Positions 59,670 to 64,000 of a stretch of DNA of 64,000 nt are shown piece after piece (the stretch's first letter is position 1; every line of letters begins with the position of its first letter). The DNA is from Aquilaria yunnanensis (lineage: Eukaryota; Streptophyta; Magnoliopsida; Malvales; Thymelaeaceae), in NCBI GenBank assembly GCA_039654915.1, contig CM077599.1:81188001-81252000 (forward strand), written 5' to 3'. Both the position numbers and the translations under genes were made by a program. A model generated the notes under the pieces. It did no database searches. It was not told the origin of the DNA and saw nothing but the letters and a program-made list of their open reading frames with translations.

Positions 59670-60420
59670 TATAACAAAAAAATATTGCCTCATTAATAGT
59701 AATTCATTAGAATCTGATATGTTTTTCTGGTTACCAGTTAACGTTCAAGCACTTTAAAAGTTGACCATATATTATAGATTTGCTGCTTGAGAACTAATGA
59801 ATGGTTATTTGACATGCATCTTGCCACTTGGAATACATGCATTGTTATTTGACATGCATCTTACCACTTAGCACACATGTATGTCTATTGGACATGCATC
59901 TTGTGACTTGGCACACATGCATGCTTCTTTGAAAAACATCTCAACACTTAGCACACAATGGATATGTATCAAACCACCTGGCACTTAATGACAACTTCCT
60001 GCAAACAATGACAATTCACCATGTCATACAACCATTCTCCCTGTATAATAAAAAATTATTGCCTAATTAATAGTAAATCATTGGAATATGATATGTTTTT
60101 CTTATCACTAGTTAACGTTCAGGCACTTTAAAAGTTTACCATATATTATATATTTGCAACTTGAGAACTAACAAATGGTTATTAGACATGCACCTTGCTA
60201 CTTGGAATACATGTATTGTTGTTTGACATACATCTCGCCACTTAGCACACATGCATGTCTATTGGACATGCATCTTGTGACTTGGCACACATGCGTGCTT
60301 CTTTGTCAAGCATCTTAACACTTAGCACACAATGGATATGTATCAAACCACATGGCACTTAATGACAACTTCATGAAAGCAATGACAATTCACCATATCA
60401 TACAACCATTCTCTCTGCAT
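59670..60420. repeat. 374-bp tandem duplication with RY motifs, upstream of TPD1-like gene
   Basis: Two units (about 59670-60043 and 60044-60420) share, for example, gatatgtttttct, gttaacgttca and ggatatgtatcaaaccac at an offset of 374 bp. Each holds about four sub-repeats of about 40 bp of the form acatgcatcttgccacttgg. These carry catgca/catgcatg RY motifs, the binding sites of B3-domain seed regulators. For the minus-strand gene this lies 100-860 bp upstream of the start, in promoter position. Regulation is inference. Confidence 0.85.
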
Positions 60421-61496
60421 CACCATGACACACTTGCCCAGTTGCCCTTATCTTTTCATTTGCAGCTAATGAGTCTCGTTTACTTCACCATAATCTACAT
60501 AATGTGAACAATGGTGATCAATGGTGACATGTGTTAGAGAATAGTGCATGCAATTATTGCAGCTATCTTTCCTTATTTGCAAAACTCTTTCCCTCATGCA
60601 CAGCTAGATTTCGTCCATTTTTTCTCCAACTTTCCCTTTGATAGTCGACATTGTTTCCAGTGGGAATATGTGACATGAAGTGGATGTTTTCACGTCCTTT
60701 AAAGTATTATATAGATATAATACATAATTTTTTAACTAAGATATGGGTAATTATGTAATTTACTAGTAATTAGTGTTAGTAAAAGGGATAAATCTTTTGC
60801 ATACACACTTTTGCTCCTTTTTGGTTTTTTTTCTGAATGATAATGATTTATCTACCTATATCTTAAATTATAAAAAGTATGAGAAGATGTACAAATGTTG
60901 AACAACCTTTTGGTTCTAAAAATTTGATATATTATAATACTTTAACGAACCTATGGTTGTAATTTACTGTTTTAGGATAACAGCTAAATTCTTCTAATTA
61001 ACATCTCTACCCTTCAATTATTTTTCATATGACACCTCAAATTTTAATTTGTTTGCTTTTTAACTTAAATAAAATATATAATCAAGTTACTGGAAAAATT
61101 AATTTCCTTCAATATCTATGATTTATGTTTGCTAAATTTTATCCTAAAATTTTATCTGTTATCTTTTCATTTTAAAATAATTAAAAAACATTTTAATTTA
61201 TCCCAGTATGTTCAATTTTTAACCCAACCAAAATTTGTTAAATAATAAGTGCATGCATTTTACACAATAACTATTTCATATATGGAAAAAAATTGATAAC
61301 ACAAGTTTTTAATTAATTGTAAAAAAAAATCATTTCATAGTTCAAATTTTTAAGGGTGAAATTATCAAATAGTTTAAAAAAATTTTGAAAAATTGATGTT
61401 ACATAGACATAGTTACTTTAAGTTAATATATTTCATCCAATAGGGGACTAATATAGAATGTTTTAAAAATTTTAGAACCAGAAGTGTTATAGCCCT
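60421..61496. other. AT-rich intergenic DNA, possible decayed MITE
   Basis: No gene. The stretches ttggttctaaaaatttgata (60910-60929) and, inverted, aaaattttagaaccagaag (61466-61484) could be ends of an eroded inverted-repeat element about 590 bp long. Confidence 0.4.
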
Positions 61497-64000
61497 CTTA
61501 GCAGAATGCTCAATGAGCTAGGTAAATTCATAAATCCCTAGTTTAAATGCCTTAGTTAAGGGTGAATTAGCAAGATTAAGTAAGTTGTTAAAGGTTCAGT
61601 AGGTTACGAGTGGTTTATGGCACTAAGGTTTACCCGAGGGTGAAATGGTCATTTTGCACCCTAGAGGGTTGGGACGAGTCCCGGAAGTAAAAAAGATGTT
61701 TTTAAACCCAAAGCCTAAGTTTGCAAAGTTTTGCAAAGTTTTTAATTACCTAGTTACTATTTGGGAAAGAGGCATTTTTGCAAAAATTAAATAAATTTGG
61801 GTGGTAAAGCTTTTGTTGTTTTAAAAATGGTTGGAAAAGATGAAGATGTTACTATTCCCTCATCCCTTCCACTTGAAATTCGCAGCCCTCCTTTCCCCTC
61901 TCCATTTCTTACTCATTTCACTTCTAATTCTTGGTTTATTGGTGAAATTGGTGAGCTTTCTTGGTGCCCAAGTGGGAGGAGGCATGCTTTGCACTTGTTT
62001 TTCATGTTTTGAAGCTTTTGGGGCATTTTCAAGCTTAGGCATGCTTGAAGTTGTGAGGTACTCCTTGTCCCCTGAAATTTCTTTGTTTCTTGAGTTGATT
62101 AGAGCTTGGGTTTTGTTGGGTTAGTGTTAATTTGGTGCTATATGCCTTGTATTGTGCTTGGAACCTACGAAACCTAGAGGAGCCTTTGGAATTGGAAATT
62201 CTTGGCTTGTGGTGCTTGATGCTTGCTAGTTCTCATGTAATTGAATTAAGGGATTTATGATTCATGCATATTTGATGTCATTCATAGCTTGCTTGTGTTA
62301 GAATTCAAGAAGTTATGTGAATGGTGTTAGTTGGTGGATGGTAATGAACATGGTGGACTAGTTGGGTTTCCAAGCTTAGTGTGATGTTTGTATGCATTGC
62401 AAGCTTGGAATGAATGGTGCATTGTGGCCTAGGAAGTGTGTTTTGTAGGTTTGCAAAGTGGGAAGGCATCCCCAACTTGTTTGGGAGCCTTTGGAGGACT
62501 CCTAAGATGTTTTAGGCATGTTTTTAAGGTTTAGGCCTCGTGGGCCTAGCGCTATAATGCCTAGGACCCCATTTGGAATCTGAGGAAAAATGGCCTCTGG
62601 CGCCTAGAATCCAGCAGTCGGCAGTATTGACATGCTGTCGTATTTTCACCATAACCTTTTGCTCAAGTGTCCGATTAAGGTAATTCAAGATTCTACATGA
62701 AGCTAAGAGAGAGTACTATCATTTCCATGACTTAACTAATCCCAAATTAGCTTATGTTTTTCTTTATAATTCTTCAAAGTGAGGGTATATACAGCCACAC
62801 TAAAGCACCATTAGTCAGGTGAATGGTTTAGTACCATTAGGAGCTTAGTTGGACCTTTGGGTTTGAGGTCTCGATGTGGAAACCTTAGTATGCCTAGGTG
62901 GGTTCCAAAAAACCTAGTGAATGAGTCCAACCATGGTCATTGCCACTCCATTAGGGTGAACCAAGTAATTATGGATAGGTATATGCCCAGTGAAGGTTTA
63001 GTGCACTGTTAGCTTAAGCAAGGTTACTTGAGGCACAAGTAAAAGACTAGTGCACTCTTGGTAAAGTTTTAAGGTAGAAGCTTAGTACACAAATAACCTA
63101 GGTAAGTCTAAGGACTTGAGATACTATGTGAAGGCTCAGTACACTTAGTGAGTTCCTTGGAACTCAAGTGAGGTGCATTTACCATGTTCACCTACACAAC
63201 AATCAAGAGAAGGTTAAAGTTACTGCATCGGTAAGTTAAGGCTTACTAGGTGTGAGTTAGGGACCAGAACCCGCTAGGCATGGAGTAATGCCCGTGAGAG
63301 GACTAGGAAGATGAGGGGTGCCAAAGAACTCAAATATATGCGCATATGTTAGCCCTTAGACTGTAAGCGCACACGGTATGTAGATTTCATATATATTGTA
63401 TATATGTATGTCCTCAGTATTTTTCTTAGAGATTAAAGGATCCCTTATTGAGAATCTTTAATTCTCACTCCCTTAGCTTTTGTTGTGCAGTCCAGAACCA
63501 TTAAAGGTTGTTGAGCTAAGCTCACGAGTAGGTATATGGTTTATTTAAATCTTTATGATTCTAGTTTGTGGTTCACTTGTTGGTTAAGCTACGGTACTAA
63601 CTACAGTTGTCTTTTGGCCAATAGAGGCTAATGAAACACAAGGGAAGGCTTTCGAGGCTTGCTACTGGGAGTTTGCTCTAAGGTGGAAGCTTAGTTATGG
63701 ATCTCAGTAGAGCTATTCAGTGTATAGTTTTCATATAATAGTTTACTTCCGATGTTCATGTATGAGTAATGTACTCTAGAGTCGCTATTAGGTGTGAGCA
63801 TAGTTTGTTTTTGCTTAGATGTTCACACTTAGTTGATTATGTGTTGTTAACCACATAAATGCTTTGTATACTTTGACAGTTTTGATGTTCAATTTTAATG
63901 AAATGCCATGGCAATGTTTTATGGTTTTATTACCTATTTAATCATTCAAGCCAAAGCATTTACCTATGCAGATTGCATAGTAGGTTAATTAACTAGAAGC
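61490..64000. repeat. possible LTR of a gypsy-type retrotransposon, cut by window end
   Basis: At about 61490 the base composition changes to mixed, moderately GC sequence without open frames of note. It starts tgttatagccctcttagc, and phrases such as gggttgggacgagtcccgg and gaaatggtcattttgcaccc recall long plant gypsy LTRs. From about 62800 to 63180 words like ggtttagtgcact/gcttagtacac recur. There is no primer-binding site or second copy in the window, so this is tentative. Confidence 0.3.

Overview
This is nuclear DNA from a flowering plant, most likely a dicot or related lineage; I cannot name the species. The evidence is spliced genes with GT-AG introns, plant-specific gene families (phytocystatin, TOM2A/TET18-20-type tetraspanin, TPD1-like and defensin-like secreted peptides), and dense plant transposons (CACTA, hAT, Mutator-like, Ty1/copia, LINE). 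It is AT-rich and gene-poor: about seven host genes or gene remnants in 64 kb, with most of the rest mobile DNA or unrecognised AT-rich sequence.

Layout. 1-1.8 kb: a repeat unit built of minisatellites. 2.07-2.95 kb: an element with terminal inverted repeats. 3.34-3.47 kb (-): a 42-residue conserved-looking small protein. 4.2-9.05 kb: a decayed LINE whose 3' end is split by a 2.95-kb fold-back Mutator-like element (mirrored arrays of about eight units of about 165 bp, with a perfect 9-bp target duplication). 9.97-11.57 kb (-): a four-exon CPBP/CAAX intramembrane protease gene. 11.67-16.04 kb (+): a tandem pair of GNAT acetyltransferase genes; the first is 5'-truncated, the second complete, and two hAT-type insertions lie between them. 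17.4-20.1 kb (+): a six-exon tetraspanin with a non-autonomous hAT in intron 4. 21.9-26.5 kb: Mutator-like and MITE elements plus a LINE fragment. 27.98-30.83 kb: a deleted copia element with both LTRs. 32.3-39.1 kb: a long decayed LINE carrying a hAT insertion. 40.41-40.79 kb (-): a phytocystatin. 46.41-46.73 kb (+): a defensin-like cysteine-rich peptide. 48.49-56.79 kb: a full-length but coding-decayed CACTA transposon. 58.97-59.56 kb (-): a TPD1-like peptide gene, possibly broken, with a duplicated 374-bp array rich in RY motifs upstream. 61.5 kb to the end: a possible LTR or other repeat.

The host genes have unrelated functions: organelle membrane proteolysis, acetylation, membrane scaffolding, protease inhibition and secreted peptides. 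There is no operon-like cooperation. The window is mainly informative about transposon nesting, local duplication and gene erosion. The most unusual structures are the fold-back Mutator-like element, the truncated/intact GNAT pair, the copia with TA...TA LTR ends, and the RY-rich duplicated array beside the TPD1-like gene.
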